Shown: piece by piece, positions 52,001 through 57,588 of the stretch | Numbering within the stretch: position 1 is the stretch's first letter | Layout of the letters: every line of letters starts with the position of its first letter | Origin: Antedon mediterranea | Taxonomy: Eukaryota; Echinodermata; Crinoidea; Comatulida; Antedonidae | Reading direction: 5' to 3' | Length of the DNA stretch: 64,000 nucleotides | Assembly: GCF_964355755.1 (NCBI RefSeq) | Contig: NC_092673.1 | Coordinates: 2,485,001-2,549,000, forward strand | Made by a program: the position numbers and the translations under genes | The notes under the pieces: generated by a model | Told to the model about the DNA's origin: nothing | The model's database searches: none | What the model saw: the letters and a program-made list of their open reading frames with translations, nothing else

Positions 52001-53940
52001 TAATCATCGTGTCGTCACGAGAACGTAATAAATACAACAAACACGTACGTATTGTTCTTGATTAATAAAAGTACTCGCGCCGGAAGCTAGCCTAGGCCTA
52101 CTAGCCTAGGCCGTGTAGGCCTAAGTAGACAGAAAGTAGCCGGCGAAAATGTCAAAGTAGACGGTCGAATGCGCCGGTTGCCGGCTACTAACGAAACCCC
52201 TGATTACAGAAAGTAGTCTACTACTTACTACTACTGTATACCCAATATTCCACTTGGAAGTAAAGTTAGTGTTAAAAGTAATAAACAATTATTTTATGGT
52301 TTATTTATGTAAGGATATTGTGAGCTATTAAGTTACCCAAATATAAAAATATAACTTAAGTTTCAGTGACTTTTGAAGGTGAATGAACTAACAAGAACAA
52401 TTGACTTGTTTGTAGGCATGGCAAAGCTTGCTTCACAATGAATTCTATAAAATAGTTGAATGAAGGTAATAATAGTCTCATTTGTGCAGTTTTAATCTTT
52501 ATAAGAATACACAAAGTACTTAAATGATTCTACTATTTACTAAAGCCTGTGGTGATAACAGTTCTTTAATTTTTTTAAAACGTCGTGCAGATATTGTGAT
52601 AAAGTTTTACTTCTTTTGCTCACTTTTTCAACAACAATTTACAGTAATTAAAAATAATGTCAAAAAAAAAGATAATTCATAGTACTGTATTACAGTTTTA
52701 GTTTAGGTTGGTTTGGAGTTTACCTGTACATACCTTTTTTTTCGTACTATTTCTTTGTAAATTTTAAAATATAGATTTTCTCAAATGATAAAATTTGGTA
52801 TGAACATACTATAGAAACTATTGACTTGATAGAACACTGTGGATTCCTAATTCAAATTGCTTTCAATAAGTCACTAACCTCTTGTTATGTTATTTGCATT
52901 TATCCCAAGGGGACAGCCAACCATGACCCCTCCCCGCCCCTGGGATGTACCAATAGGAATATAACAACTGTCTCTATCTCTTTACTATAATCATGCAAGA
53001 TGTACTGTACTATAGTACACCTATGTACAGGTACAGTAGCAGCTCAGATACCCAGGCAGATACTGTACTCTCACTTTTTTTTTAAACGGTATGTAGTACA
53101 CTGTAGGGCTGCAGCTTGAAAATTATATGATAAAAGTTGAATTTTAAATTGGTAAATTTACATCCAATATTGAGGACCTCCTAAGGGTTGAAATACTTCC
53201 TTATTTTGTTCAAATTGACAGATGGCATCATGCAAATTGAGGTTAAAGGTTATCTCCCATGGGCATTTGTTATGCATGACTGCAGTTTAGAGGCATTTGG
53301 CTGACTTATGCTGAAAGATTTCCAGCTTTATTCCTTTCCTCATCTTGGTGCAATATGCTCCTAGCAGAGTCCAACGTGTCAAGTGGTATATGGATGGTGC
53401 AAAATAAACAACAATCTTCACAATCTGTCAAGGCCTAGCAGAGACTTCAACTTTGATTGTTGTTTTAATGAATGCACTTTTTTTAGTAATCTATTAAATA
53501 CTACACTGTAAAACTCAACATAAAAATAACGATGATCATTCAAATTCAAAATATACAGTACTTATTTTCATAAAAAAAAACATTTAAAGATTGAAGTATT
53601 TGAATTATTATTTAATAATATTGTGAATAATCTCTCATTAATTGCTTTGCTTTAATGCAAGTTTTTAAGGTAGATATGGCAACATGGGTTCGCCTGAACT
53701 TTGCAAAAAAATAATGATTAAATTAAACCAAACTTACAGTTTGGCTGTATTGGCTGGCATCCCTTCCGGAATGGTAGACAGCATTTGCGAAGAACACGAA
53801 ACGTCTTTATCACGGGAACGTTCGCTGTTCTTGGGCCGCTTACATGCACACACATTTGGACAAAGGGCGTTGACAGAGCCTGCAAATAATTCCAGAACTA
53901 TGATGGCGAGTGCAATCAGATGACTATGCGTTATTGCCAT
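11523..53940 (-). CDS. ADGRA-family adhesion GPCR (GPR124/GPR125-like), 1374 aa, 18 coding exons
   Basis: Eighteen GT-AG exons sum to 4125 nt. Residues in order: signal peptide 1-25; LRRNT; four LRRs (about 68-165); LRRCT (165-219); Ig domain (220-343); HormR (344-405); GAIN (about 405-680); GPS (HMT at 690-692); seven helices (about 718-1020); long polar Ser-rich tail ending ETSV. This order is specific to ADGRA2/ADGRA3. The helix region (FAGGI, then CQ.VGI.LHY, LLWIG; later VSGALAVTQ) also fits that family. Family length is about 1320-1340, so this copy is complete. Vertebrate ADGRA2 works with RECK as a Wnt7 co-activator and ADGRA3 acts in planar polarity; both bind PDZ proteins. It should sit in the plasma membrane. 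Whether it matches ADGRA2 or ADGRA3 cannot be settled here; it may be the single pre-duplication gene. Introns 1 and 2 are about 13 and 12 kb. Confidence 0.95.
13190..13560 (-). repeat. Retroposon 3' ends in ADGRA intron 17
   Basis: On the minus strand, GTAATTGGACAATAAAAG is followed by a TTTTTGAATTTTTGAA tail (near 13340-13370), and a second tail of AAATAAATT units lies at 13200-13235. Such simple-repeat tails are typical of LINE and SINE 3' ends. Confidence 0.5.
13598..13650. repeat. Pogo/Tigger-like terminal repeat remnant
   Basis: TTAAGGGGAGG, then AAAGGTGTCCCTTAAAAGGG and TTCTACTGTG, the type of end seen at 16946 and near 25.05, 42.1 and 50.37 kb. Confidence 0.45.
13699..13765 (-). CDS. 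ADGRA coding exon 17: helix 4 end and loop
   Basis: 67 nt, encoding IPIIVVGITAAVNLENYGG and ending GACAT|GTAAGT. It connects in frame to ICWLDFEVSLYG, the second extracellular loop with its conserved C-W. Confidence 0.92.
13941..14227 (-). CDS. ADGRA coding exon 16: helices 2, 3 and start of 4
   Basis: 287 nt. Helix 2 is AIINISLGILLLIIFFAGGI; helix 3 includes VCQIVGIGLHYTTLCILLWI; a basic loop KSLSRKRRS precedes helix 4 at IIRFYFIGWG. Confidence 0.93.
14254..14372 (+). mobile_element. Palindromic MITE family 1, truncated with amplified inner unit
   Basis: Starts AAGCTCTGTCTACACTATCA, then four to five copies of a 21-bp unit AATATGGTAGTGATATGCTC instead of the normal one or two; the right end is missing. 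Confidence 0.75.
14430..14563 (-). CDS. ADGRA coding exon 15: transmembrane helix 1
   Basis: 134 nt. HPAIYLGCFICFILVLFNLV is the first helix, preceded by an acidic tether end DVSVKEDDSSFWW. Confidence 0.92.
15120..15235 (+). repeat. Retroposon 3' tail
   Basis: GTAAAGCGCTTAGAAACTTTG and GGCACTATATATGACTATC resemble the widely seen GCGCTATATAAAT-type 3' ends of invertebrate LINE/SINE elements. Confidence 0.45.
15250..15353 (-). CDS. ADGRA coding exon 14: GPS motif
   Basis: 104 nt. AWASDGCRV and VVHCNHMTNYAVLL form the GPS. The cleavage tripeptide reads H-M-T at residues 690-692, compatible with autoproteolysis. Only one disulphide pair (Cys674, Cys688) is evident, instead of the usual two. 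Confidence 0.92.
15369..15451 (+). mobile_element. Palindromic MITE family 1, right half
   Basis: GGGCACATCACAATTTTTTT then TAATAGTGTAGACAGAGC; the left half is missing. In ADGRA intron 13. Confidence 0.65.
15594..15695 (-). CDS. ADGRA coding exon 13: GAIN, before the GPS
   Basis: 102 nt, encoding VVSNLSDPVVLTFPTKQ and VAVYWNFTAL. The N-L-x-x-P-V-x-L-x-x strand and the W-x-F core are typical just before a GPS. Confidence 0.9.
15895..16013 (+). repeat. Retroposon 3' tail
   Basis: AAAAGCGCCTTTGAGCATTG and GGGCGCTATAGAAATGTGG followed by TATTATTATTA, a classic non-LTR or SINE 3' end. It stops 26 bp short of ADGRA exon 12. Confidence 0.55.
16039..16243 (-). CDS. ADGRA coding exon 12: GAIN beta-sandwich
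   Basis: 205 nt, encoding AAIQLPANIFHGL and YTLYFFFYRNGKLFQTK; the second matches the family's L..LVFRNG.LF strand. Confidence 0.9.
16428..16946. mobile_element. Pogo/Tigger-like MITE
   Basis: 519 bp bounded by CAGTAGAACC...GGTTCTACTG, with TA on both sides as the target duplication. The subterminal TTTTACGTAC at the left is mirrored by GTACGTAAAA at the right. No transposase ORF. In ADGRA intron 11. Confidence 0.8.
17072..17297 (-). CDS. ADGRA coding exon 11: GAIN
   Basis: 226 nt, encoding RIVLSLERFA, then NVTTNGFWGMTCVAL, matching the family pattern in which a glycosylated strand precedes GLTC.A. Donor CTAAAA|GTAAGT, phase 0. Confidence 0.9.
18029..18123 (-). CDS. ADGRA coding exon 10: GAIN helices
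   Basis: 95 nt, encoding GRTMINIGSNMMEVNDAVLK and KACSR; the family has a similar SNLM..D...L.....KACSR stretch here. Confidence 0.9.
18553..18661 (+). mobile_element. Palindromic MITE family 1 copy, decayed
   Basis: AAAGTGTGACATGTGTGATA at the left, CAGAGTAGACAGAGCTTA at the right. In ADGRA intron 9. Confidence 0.6.
19127..19273 (-). CDS. ADGRA coding exon 9: start of GAIN region
   Basis: 147 nt, phase 0 at both ends. Helical sequence with EQALAIAQELEMQTSDAAGF and YVANAMEKIIQY, matching the alpha-helical GAIN subdomain of ADGRA. Confidence 0.9.
19526..19690. repeat. Pogo-like terminal repeat remnant
   Basis: TTCCCCTTAATAGAGGTGGA and AATAGGGGACACCAC, in ADGRA intron 8, resemble the other TTAATAGGGG ends in the window. 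Confidence 0.45.
20111..20270 (+). mobile_element. Palindromic MITE family 1 copy
   Basis: TCCTGTCTACACTATTAAAC left end, TTTGATAGTGTTGACAGAGC right end, and two inner GATAGTGATA/GGTAGTGATA units. Confidence 0.75.
20349..20482. mobile_element. MITE family 2 copy
   Basis: AAAGCTTGGTTCCCACTTCG at the left and GTACGAACCAAGCTTA at the right, with GCTTGTGATTGGTCAAA inside. Confidence 0.75.
20815..20862 (+). repeat. Retroposon tail with TCAA repeats
   Basis: CATCAAATAAATTCAATC passing into repeated CAATCAATT units; similar simple-repeat tract at 51796-51850. Confidence 0.4.
21093..21277 (-). CDS. ADGRA coding exon 8: HormR domain
   Basis: 185 nt, ending in phase 0. FVWGKTVAGFAFRVRCPFEG, then TRMCDVHGKWN and LCAYVD give the W, C, C..G.W, C pattern of hormone-receptor domains in adhesion GPCRs. 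Confidence 0.92.
21479..21642 (+). mobile_element. Palindromic MITE family 1 copy
   Basis: AAGCTCGGTCTACACTATCA left end and TTTGATAGTGTAGACAGAG right end. Lies 56 bp below ADGRA exon 7. Confidence 0.78.
21698..22069 (-). CDS. ADGRA coding exon 7: Ig domain
   Basis: 372 nt, residues 220-343. The first Ig cysteine is in FQLVCRATYF, the core Trp in KIEWVHN, and the second cysteine in NDGIWLCHVF, which is the usual D.G.W.C pattern of strand F. Confidence 0.93.
22681..22844 (-). CDS. ADGRA coding exon 6: LRRCT cap
   Basis: 164 nt. The capping pattern is present: CDCKMTWLLKWKK, then VCQYPESYR, and a final Cys at LNC. Donor TGCA|GTGAGT. Confidence 0.92.
22885..23260 (+). repeat. Dispersed repeat shared with 43.28-43.47 kb
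   Basis: Both carry GGTTAAAAATGTGAAAAATA and, further on, AGGCCTATAGCTAGCGTACG in the same order. Confidence 0.6.
23465..23890 (+). repeat. Minisatellite, about 35-40-bp unit
   Basis: About eleven copies of GGGTGTGGTTTCTATATTAA plus GATGGTGGCAAGATT; every third copy has GATAATGATAACGGTACATT instead, giving a higher-order unit near 110 bp. In ADGRA intron 5. Confidence 0.85.
24728..24845 (-). mobile_element. Palindromic MITE family 1 copy, reverse orientation
   Basis: Inner ATATCGCTACCATATTTGAG and ATATCACTACCATATTTG units, then AAACTAGTTTGATAGTGTAG. Ends about 46 bp from ADGRA exon 5. Confidence 0.7.
24892..24963 (-). CDS. ADGRA coding exon 5: LRR 4
   Basis: 72 nt: LNLSFNLISRLPEGCFDSL. Acceptor CTTATAG, donor ACT|GTAAGT. 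Confidence 0.92.
25020..25350. repeat. Pogo-like remnant split by a family 1 MITE
   Basis: Left part includes TTAAGGGGACACCTTTGGGA; right part has CTTTAATAGGAGTGACCCC and GTGGTGTCCCAAAGGAG. The MITE at 25131-25268 lies between. Confidence 0.5.
25131..25268 (+). mobile_element. Palindromic MITE family 1, near-complete copy
   Basis: AAGCTCTGTCTACACTATCA to TTTGATAGTGTAGACAGAGC, flanked by TTAA-like ends (GTTAAGC...GCTTAAA). In ADGRA intron 4. Confidence 0.8.
25403..25477 (-). CDS. ADGRA coding exon 4: LRR 3
   Basis: 75 nt (one codon longer than the other LRR exons): LDLSNNQLRTIINSSLFNGL. Confidence 0.92.
25560..25915 (+). repeat. Probable LINE 3' end
   Basis: Ends with GAAATAAATTTAAATTGAATTG, a simple-repeat tail like that at 45.7 kb. 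No intact reverse transcriptase reading frame. Confidence 0.35.
26094..26256 (+). mobile_element. Palindromic MITE family 1 copy
   Basis: AAAAAGTGTGATATGCCCAA, two GGTAGTGATATGCCC-type units, then TTTGATAGTGTAGACAGAGG. First 15-20 bp missing. Confidence 0.72.
26440..26883 (-). other. Unrecognised minus-strand ORF of higher GC content
   Basis: An open frame from 26813 (146 codons, ending at 26373) lies in a patch of clearly higher GC than the intron around it. It encodes HHVNLHYVCSGIYDTDHFLQ and RVMRVSHPTDDRKTWSLSE. I do not recognise a family. It may be a decayed retrocopy, a transposon piece or an unannotated exon; it is inside ADGRA intron 3. Confidence 0.25.
27160..27515 (+). repeat. AT-rich minisatellite, about 40-bp unit
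   Basis: About eight copies of a unit with CTACACAAATATTTACTAAA and AATCATGAATATTCATTAA. In ADGRA intron 3. Confidence 0.8.
28056..28464. mobile_element. 409-bp MITE with perfect 32-bp inverted ends beside ADGRA exon 3
   Basis: 28056-28087 is the exact reverse complement of 28433-28464 (outer bases CAAAGAACTTATAACACAAG). The 7-bp sequence ATAATAC lies on both sides (28049-28055 and 28465-28471), as expected of a target duplication. Inside is a direct repeat of 86 bp (28163-28248 and 28249-28334) starting GAGTAGGGCGCCCGCATCAA. Confidence 0.88.
28476..28547 (-). CDS. ADGRA coding exon 3: LRR 2
   Basis: 72 nt: LDLSNNRISTIEPDAFSQL. Its GTAAGTATTAT donor overlaps the 7-bp target duplication of an adjoining MITE (28056-28464). 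Confidence 0.92.
30373..30532 (+). mobile_element. Palindromic MITE family 1 copy
   Basis: GCTATCAAACTAGTTTGACA left part, TTTGATAGTGTAGACAGAGC right end, in ADGRA intron 2. The first 15 bp of the left end are lost. Confidence 0.75.
32129..32285 (+). repeat. MITE fragment followed by a 23-bp minisatellite
   Basis: GTCCACACTATCAAACTTAT looks like a family 1 end; then about five units of the type TTAACTCTGAAACACTGCA. Confidence 0.6.
32626..32850. mobile_element. 225-bp MITE with perfect 19-bp inverted ends
   Basis: TGTAGGAGAGAATTTTTCT at 32626-32644 is the exact reverse complement of 32832-32850. No clear target duplication. In ADGRA intron 2. Confidence 0.75.
34470..34530 (+). repeat. LINE 3' tail with TATCT repeats
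   Basis: GTGTTCATGACAATAAAGAA followed by four ATCTT units; a CR1/L2-type 3' end pattern. Confidence 0.55.
38909..39496. repeat. CCGTATA palindrome cluster framed by TTTCTGCTGC motifs
   Basis: At least ten copies of TATACCGTATA or its complement at 38928-39125 and 39431-39476, plus two with TATGCGGTATA. TTTCTGCTGC occurs at 38909, 39096 and 39188 and its complement GCAGCAGAAA at 38970 and 39488. The first 71 bp (38909-38979) form one long hairpin. Confidence 0.8.
40396..40517 (+). mobile_element. Palindromic MITE family 1 copy
   Basis: CAAAAAAGTATGATACGATC left part and TTTGATAGTGTAGACAGAAC right end; 96 bp from ADGRA exon 2. Confidence 0.72.
40613..40684 (-). CDS. ADGRA coding exon 2: LRR 1
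   Basis: 72 nt, exactly one LRR: LDLSNNDITILRKGDFNGL. Phase-2 boundaries keep the repeat unit, as in all four LRR exons. Confidence 0.92.
41568..41836 (+). repeat. Tandem repeat, three copies of 87-89 bp
   Basis: Each copy starts TTATTTTAAATCAAAACAAA and ends ATTTTTCATATCATAAAAA; very similar to one another. Confidence 0.85.
42000..42125. repeat. Pogo-like terminal repeat remnant
   Basis: CCTAAAGGTGTCCCCTTAAT and AGGGATACTAACTACTACTA; same class as at 13.6 and 25.05 kb. Confidence 0.4.
43020..43470 (+). repeat. Dispersed repeats matching 7.02-7.22 and 22.9-23.26 kb
   Basis: TATTCACTTCTGTAA and AACTATTATGTGACAATAA match the first; GGTTAAAAATGTGAAAAATA and AGGCCTATAGCTAGCGTACG match the second, suggesting two parts of one larger element. 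Confidence 0.5.
44417..44757 (+). mobile_element. Palindromic MITE family 1 copy with a nested insertion
   Basis: AAGCTCTGTCTACACTATCA to TTTGATAGTGTAGACAGAGC; interrupted between GTGCCCACATA and ACATATGGTAGTGATA by a 175-bp element. Confidence 0.82.
44473..44647. mobile_element. 175-bp TIR element nested in a MITE
   Basis: Ends CAGAGAAAAATTTC and GAAATTATTCCCTG are inverted copies; ACATA is duplicated on both sides. Removing it restores the MITE consensus. Inside is a TTTTTGCTACAC...GTGTAGCAAAAAG hairpin. The CAGRG end recalls hAT elements, but those usually have 8-bp duplications. Confidence 0.75.
45440..45520 (-). repeat. tRNA-like SINE fragment
   Basis: Minus strand GGTTGGTACTTTAACTTTCG and GCTGGTTCAAGTCCCATG resemble A and B boxes. 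Confidence 0.4.
45690..45752 (+). repeat. LINE 3' tail
   Basis: TTTGCAGCAATAAAGAAATTG followed by AATTGAATT units, a common non-LTR 3' end. Confidence 0.5.
46633..47012 (+). repeat. Minisatellite, 21-bp unit
   Basis: About seventeen degenerate copies of GGCAGAAAGCTAAGGGCAGG. In ADGRA intron 1. Confidence 0.85.
50190..50380. repeat. Minisatellite, 17-bp unit, ending in a pogo-like end
   Basis: About ten units of GAATAATGGTGTTGCCT or the TTCC variant, followed by AAAGGAGGGGTTCTGTTGTA, which resembles a pogo-like terminus. The unit may be amplified subterminal sequence. Confidence 0.7.
50730..50830. repeat. GC-rich repeat fragment
   Basis: GAGCGAAGCGAACAACC followed by a run of G- and C-rich sequence (GGGCCCCCGGTCGGGG), sharply different from the AT-rich surroundings; typical of dispersed-repeat pieces, not coding. 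Confidence 0.35.
51140..51790. repeat. Foldback-type repeat, relative of 56.15-56.82 kb
   Basis: GTGGTTGAGCCTCTCACA (51519) is mirrored by GAGAGGCTCAACCAC (51697-51711). CCAAGATAATATAGT, GCGCGCGATTTCTTTGACG and TCACGGTTGAA occur in the same order as in the 56-kb element. Confidence 0.65.
51796..51850 (+). repeat. TCAA microsatellite
   Basis: Repeated CAATCAATTCAATCAATCAA units. Confidence 0.85.
53738..53940 (-). CDS. ADGRA coding exon 1: signal peptide and LRRNT
   Basis: 203 nt. MAITHSHLIALAIIVLELFA is a clear signal peptide with likely cleavage after SVNA, followed by CPNVCACKRP and VSCSS, the cysteine cap before LRRs. The ATG at 53940 is chosen over an upstream in-frame ATG at 54000 because the signal peptide begins there. 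Donor AAACT|GTAAGT. Confidence 0.9.
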
Positions 53941-54000
53941 GTTGTTGCACTGTCCACTTCCAACACAAATTAAAGTTGTCTTGATTTTAGATTTGCTCAC

Positions 54001-55607
54001 ATAGCTAGATTTTAAAATAGTCAGAGTATAAATCCAATCAAACTGCTCATCGTACTATCTATGAGTATACTGTAGTGTAGTGTCGACTCAGCACCAATTC
54101 ACGGCTGCAAAACAACATTTAATAATGAAAACATAGCAAATAATTAAATATCCCCTGATAAAATATTTTCCATGATAACCAATCTTCTGATTGCCTTCTT
54201 TTAATAAGGTCTTCCAAGTGTAATCTCTAGACAATACCCCATTTAAAATGTCATGACACCCTCAGGCCACTGACGTTATTTTGTGTAGCAAATTTATGCA
54301 TGAAATTGCTGTTGTTATGAGACAAGACTGCAGTATTACTTTAAAGCTCTGTCTACACTATCAAACTTTATGTGACGACAAAATGTGATGTGCCCATATA
54401 TGGACATGATGATGTCATATCAGTACCATATTTGGGCATATCACTACCATATTTGGGCACATCACAATTTTTTTGTCAAAAGTAGTTTGATAAAGATAGT
54501 ATAACAGAGCTTTATATATTTTCTAATTTTATATGATCTACAAATAACAGAATTTCACTAAGGACTTTTAAAAAAATGAGTAAATAATTAAAAGGGTAAA
54601 ATAAAACATTAAATATTATTATACTGTAACTAGAATTAGAATAATTTTCACAGATCGATTGAAGATACAGTAGCATTCCAATTGTATTTTTCTGTAACAC
54701 CATTTTCCTGATCTGGCTGGCAATTGAATAATAATGTCTTGATTCACATTCACTGTAAGGCATACAGTATATCAAAGTCAACCATAAATATTATTATTGT
54801 ATGGTACAGTACTGTTGGATTTATCACATACTGAATGTACAGTATTGTTCCTTTATTTTGAATCACTCATTCTTATATAATAATCTAACCTTTCTTAATT
54901 AAACAATAGAGAAGATAACCTTTACAGAAAAATACCCTAGGATTACTTAGATCCTTTACACCTATTCTTGGCCTCTTATGCTATTTTGCATCTAATTAAG
55001 GCATTCAATGCAATGCTTTTGTGAGCAAATTATCAGTGCAAAAGCAAATTTACAAACATACAAGATTGACACAGCAAGAGAACTAACTTACAAGATGCTA
55101 ATTGTCATAGACCTGGGTTCTCAACTCGCAAGCCAAATGAAAAAGAGCTACTGCAAAAAATGTGATAATGTCCATTTAAAGCCCATGTGATTCCAGAGCT
55201 TCATCACCTGGTTCCCGTAACCTGTGACACTATGCTCTATATGATCTGGCCCGCAAGACTATCATTATTTACAATTTGGCCCGTGCTAAAAAATTAACCC
55301 ACTGTAATCAATTGTATGGGTTTTAAATTAAATTCAGTAATGTACTAAGTGAGTAAATATGGAGTTTCTACATTTTAAAAAATGCATTCAAATCAATAGC
55401 AATAAAATTATTATAATAAATCATAACAAAAAATTAAATGAAGTAACATTTTTGTCATTTTAATAACATGGAAAAAAAATATATTTATTTGTATATTTAT
55501 ATGGTATTTAAATTATGTTAGGTTTGTCTGACTGGAGAAAGGACGTATATGTTTAGTACTATCCAGTACTACTGAGATGCTAAACTAGCCCTGTCTATTA
55601 ACTAGGA
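54001..55607. other. Region upstream of the ADGRA start
   Basis: The ADGRA promoter or a 5' non-coding exon should lie here or beyond, but no clear core promoter stands out. It holds one family 1 MITE (54343-54513); the rest is AT-rich without a supported gene. Confidence 0.5.
54343..54513 (-). mobile_element. Palindromic MITE family 1, near-complete, reverse orientation
   Basis: AAAGCTCTGTCTACACTATC left end; inner TATCAGTACCATATTTGGGC and TATCACTACCATATTTGGGC units; right end AGTTTGATAAAGATAGTATA with a small insertion, then ACAGAGCTTT. Confidence 0.8.
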
Positions 55608-57580
55608 GGTTTCGATCCAAGTCGGCCCTAAACCGTCTCGGCCAAAGTCAAGTCGGCCCCAAGTCAAGTCGGCCTCAAGTCAACTCGGCCTCAAGTCAAC
55701 TCGGCCTCACGTCAACTCGGCCAAAATATAATCGGTCAACTCGGCCCCGTTAAAGTATGGAACGCAAAAAGTGCAAATGAAGGGGATTGATAAAATAATA
55801 TTTCTTCACAATTTTTTAACTATGAATAATTCTGACTTTTAATGAATATTATTATTTAGACAATAATATATTTAGCAAAAAAAATAGGAATGATTTCACC
55901 AACTTTCCTTTATTTACGTTTAATAAAATTTCGTAGCTGAGCCTCCCTGCGCGTTTGCCAGCTTTTTCGATATCTACAACTGCTACGTGTTTTCGCTGAC
56001 CGGGGGATTCCCCTTTTTAAAAAACGCAAATCATGCACAAAAACGATGTACGATCATTTTTTCTACGGCCAAATGGTGGAACGTAGGCCTCCGTCTTCGA
56101 TTTCCTAAAATACGGTACCTGCACGTGTTTTTTGTAACACGCGGGTACTTCTATTAGGGATACCGAGAGCTGACTCCATTTTCATTACCACGATTAAACA
56201 GCGCGCACGTTACTATGCGCGCAATGTCATTGACGCGGTGTTTTTTTACTTTGGTAAACACTTTTTATTAGGTAATTGTTCTGAAAATAAATTAATTATA
56301 AATATATCCTTTTGAGTATATATTTATTTACCTATTATTCTATAAGATCAAGTATTTTTTATTTCCATTTCATTCAACCAAAAATGTGAATATAGTGGTT
56401 AAAAGATCGTTATCGCCTAGCGCGTATAGCTTTTGTTTACTACGAAACCCTCGGAAGGCTCAATGACCTACCATTTCAACCTTATTTTTGTAGTTGAGCC
56501 TCTTATGACCTCAAAATGTTTTTTATTCCTACACCAAGATAATATAGTTCCACATACCATGTGCTTGTTACTAAGAAAAATATTAATTTTAACTGCTAAA
56601 AAAACAATTTTATCCCGATATGAGGCCTTTATGATTCGAATATTTCATAGTAACAACCCATATACCATAAAAAATATCCGTTTAGTCCATTTTTTAAATA
56701 ATTTTTGAAAAATTCCGAGGGGCTCAACTACAAAAACGCCATTTTATGGTATGATGTCATCGCAAGCCAATCAAACCTCCGCTCCGCAAGTCTCACGGTT
56801 GAACGATTTTGGATTCTCGCCCTTTGATTGGTTGACGCGATTCAACACACAGCGGAATAATTTTCTCGCGAGTGCCGTGAAGTCACATGGTGTCAGGCCT
56901 GTCCAATTACACAGGAAAATAATGCATTGAAATTCTTCGAACGAGGTTAAATAAACACTCTTTTTTATATAATAAATAAGTAATATCATATTTTATTGAA
57001 TTTTACAATGTTGATATATAAAATATGTTACTTAAAATCGTGATTTTATATAATTATTTTTACGAAAAATGACTAGTTCATACAATTGTCGACTGAGGGC
57101 GCAATTTGTTTATATCGTTCGTGGCTAAAAACGATCATTTTCGGCGATGTTTTAAACCCTATATTTCGAAAACTACAAGTCATATTTTCATAATTCTTTC
57201 TTTATTATATTATAATATTGATACAAAATACTAACAGGCAATGTATAATTTGTTTGAAAAATATTAACTTTTAATTTTACATCGTTATCCCTACTTCTAT
57301 TCATATCGGCAATGAGTTCATTTTTTTATATGATATTATATTTTTTATTTCTTCATTTTTTTTAAAACGTGGATAGTAAGAATCGTAATAATATTAAGCA
57401 CTTTTTGCGTTCCATAATTTATTGTGGCCGAGTTGACCGATTAGTTTTTGGCCGAGTTGACGTGAGGCCGAGTTTACTTGAGGCCGAGTTGACTTGAGGC
57501 CGAGTTGACTTGGGGCCGACATGACGTGGGGCCGACTTGACTTTGGCCGAGACGGTTTGGGGCCGACTTGACCTGCACCC
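55608..57580. mobile_element. 1973-bp non-autonomous DNA transposon with tandem-repeat inverted ends
   Basis: Inverted ends 55608-55774 and 57398-57580 are built from repeated 16-bp units (GGCCGAGTTGACTTGA on the right; AAGTCAACTCGGCCTC on the left). The inner limit is ATGGAACGCAAAAAGTGC and its exact complement. The 8-bp AACTAGGA lies on both sides (55600-55607, 57581-57588). No ORF above about 90 codons, so transposase would come from elsewhere. An 8-bp duplication suggests hAT-like transposition; that is inference. The core at 56150-56820 is shared with 51.14-51.79 kb. Confidence 0.85.
56150..56825. repeat. Core repeat inside the 1973-bp element
   Basis: TAGTTGAGCCTCTTATGACC (about 56490) is mirrored by GAGGGGCTCAACTA (56718-56731); CACCAAGATAATATAGTTCC and CTCACGGTTGAACG match the 51-kb repeat. 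Confidence 0.65.
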
Positions 57581-57588
57581 AACTAGGA

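Larger units (their letters stand above)
40685..53737 (-). other. ADGRA intron 1 (about 13 kb)
   Basis: No gene supported. Contains tandem repeats (41568, 46633, 50190), dispersed repeats (43020), a nested MITE (44417), retroposon tails, a GC-rich repeat at 50730-50830, and a foldback-type repeat at 51140-51790. Such a long first intron is where regulatory elements of this gene would be expected, but none can be named from sequence alone. Confidence 0.7.

Noticed and set aside
53941-54000. Upstream in-frame ATG for ADGRA at 54000
   Set aside because: It would place 20 polar residues before the signal peptide; the ATG at 53940 starts directly at a good signal peptide.
57394-57582. Minus-strand frame of repeated Pro-Lys-Ser-Arg units
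   Set aside because: It is a translation of the 16-bp tandem units in the transposon end, not a protein gene.
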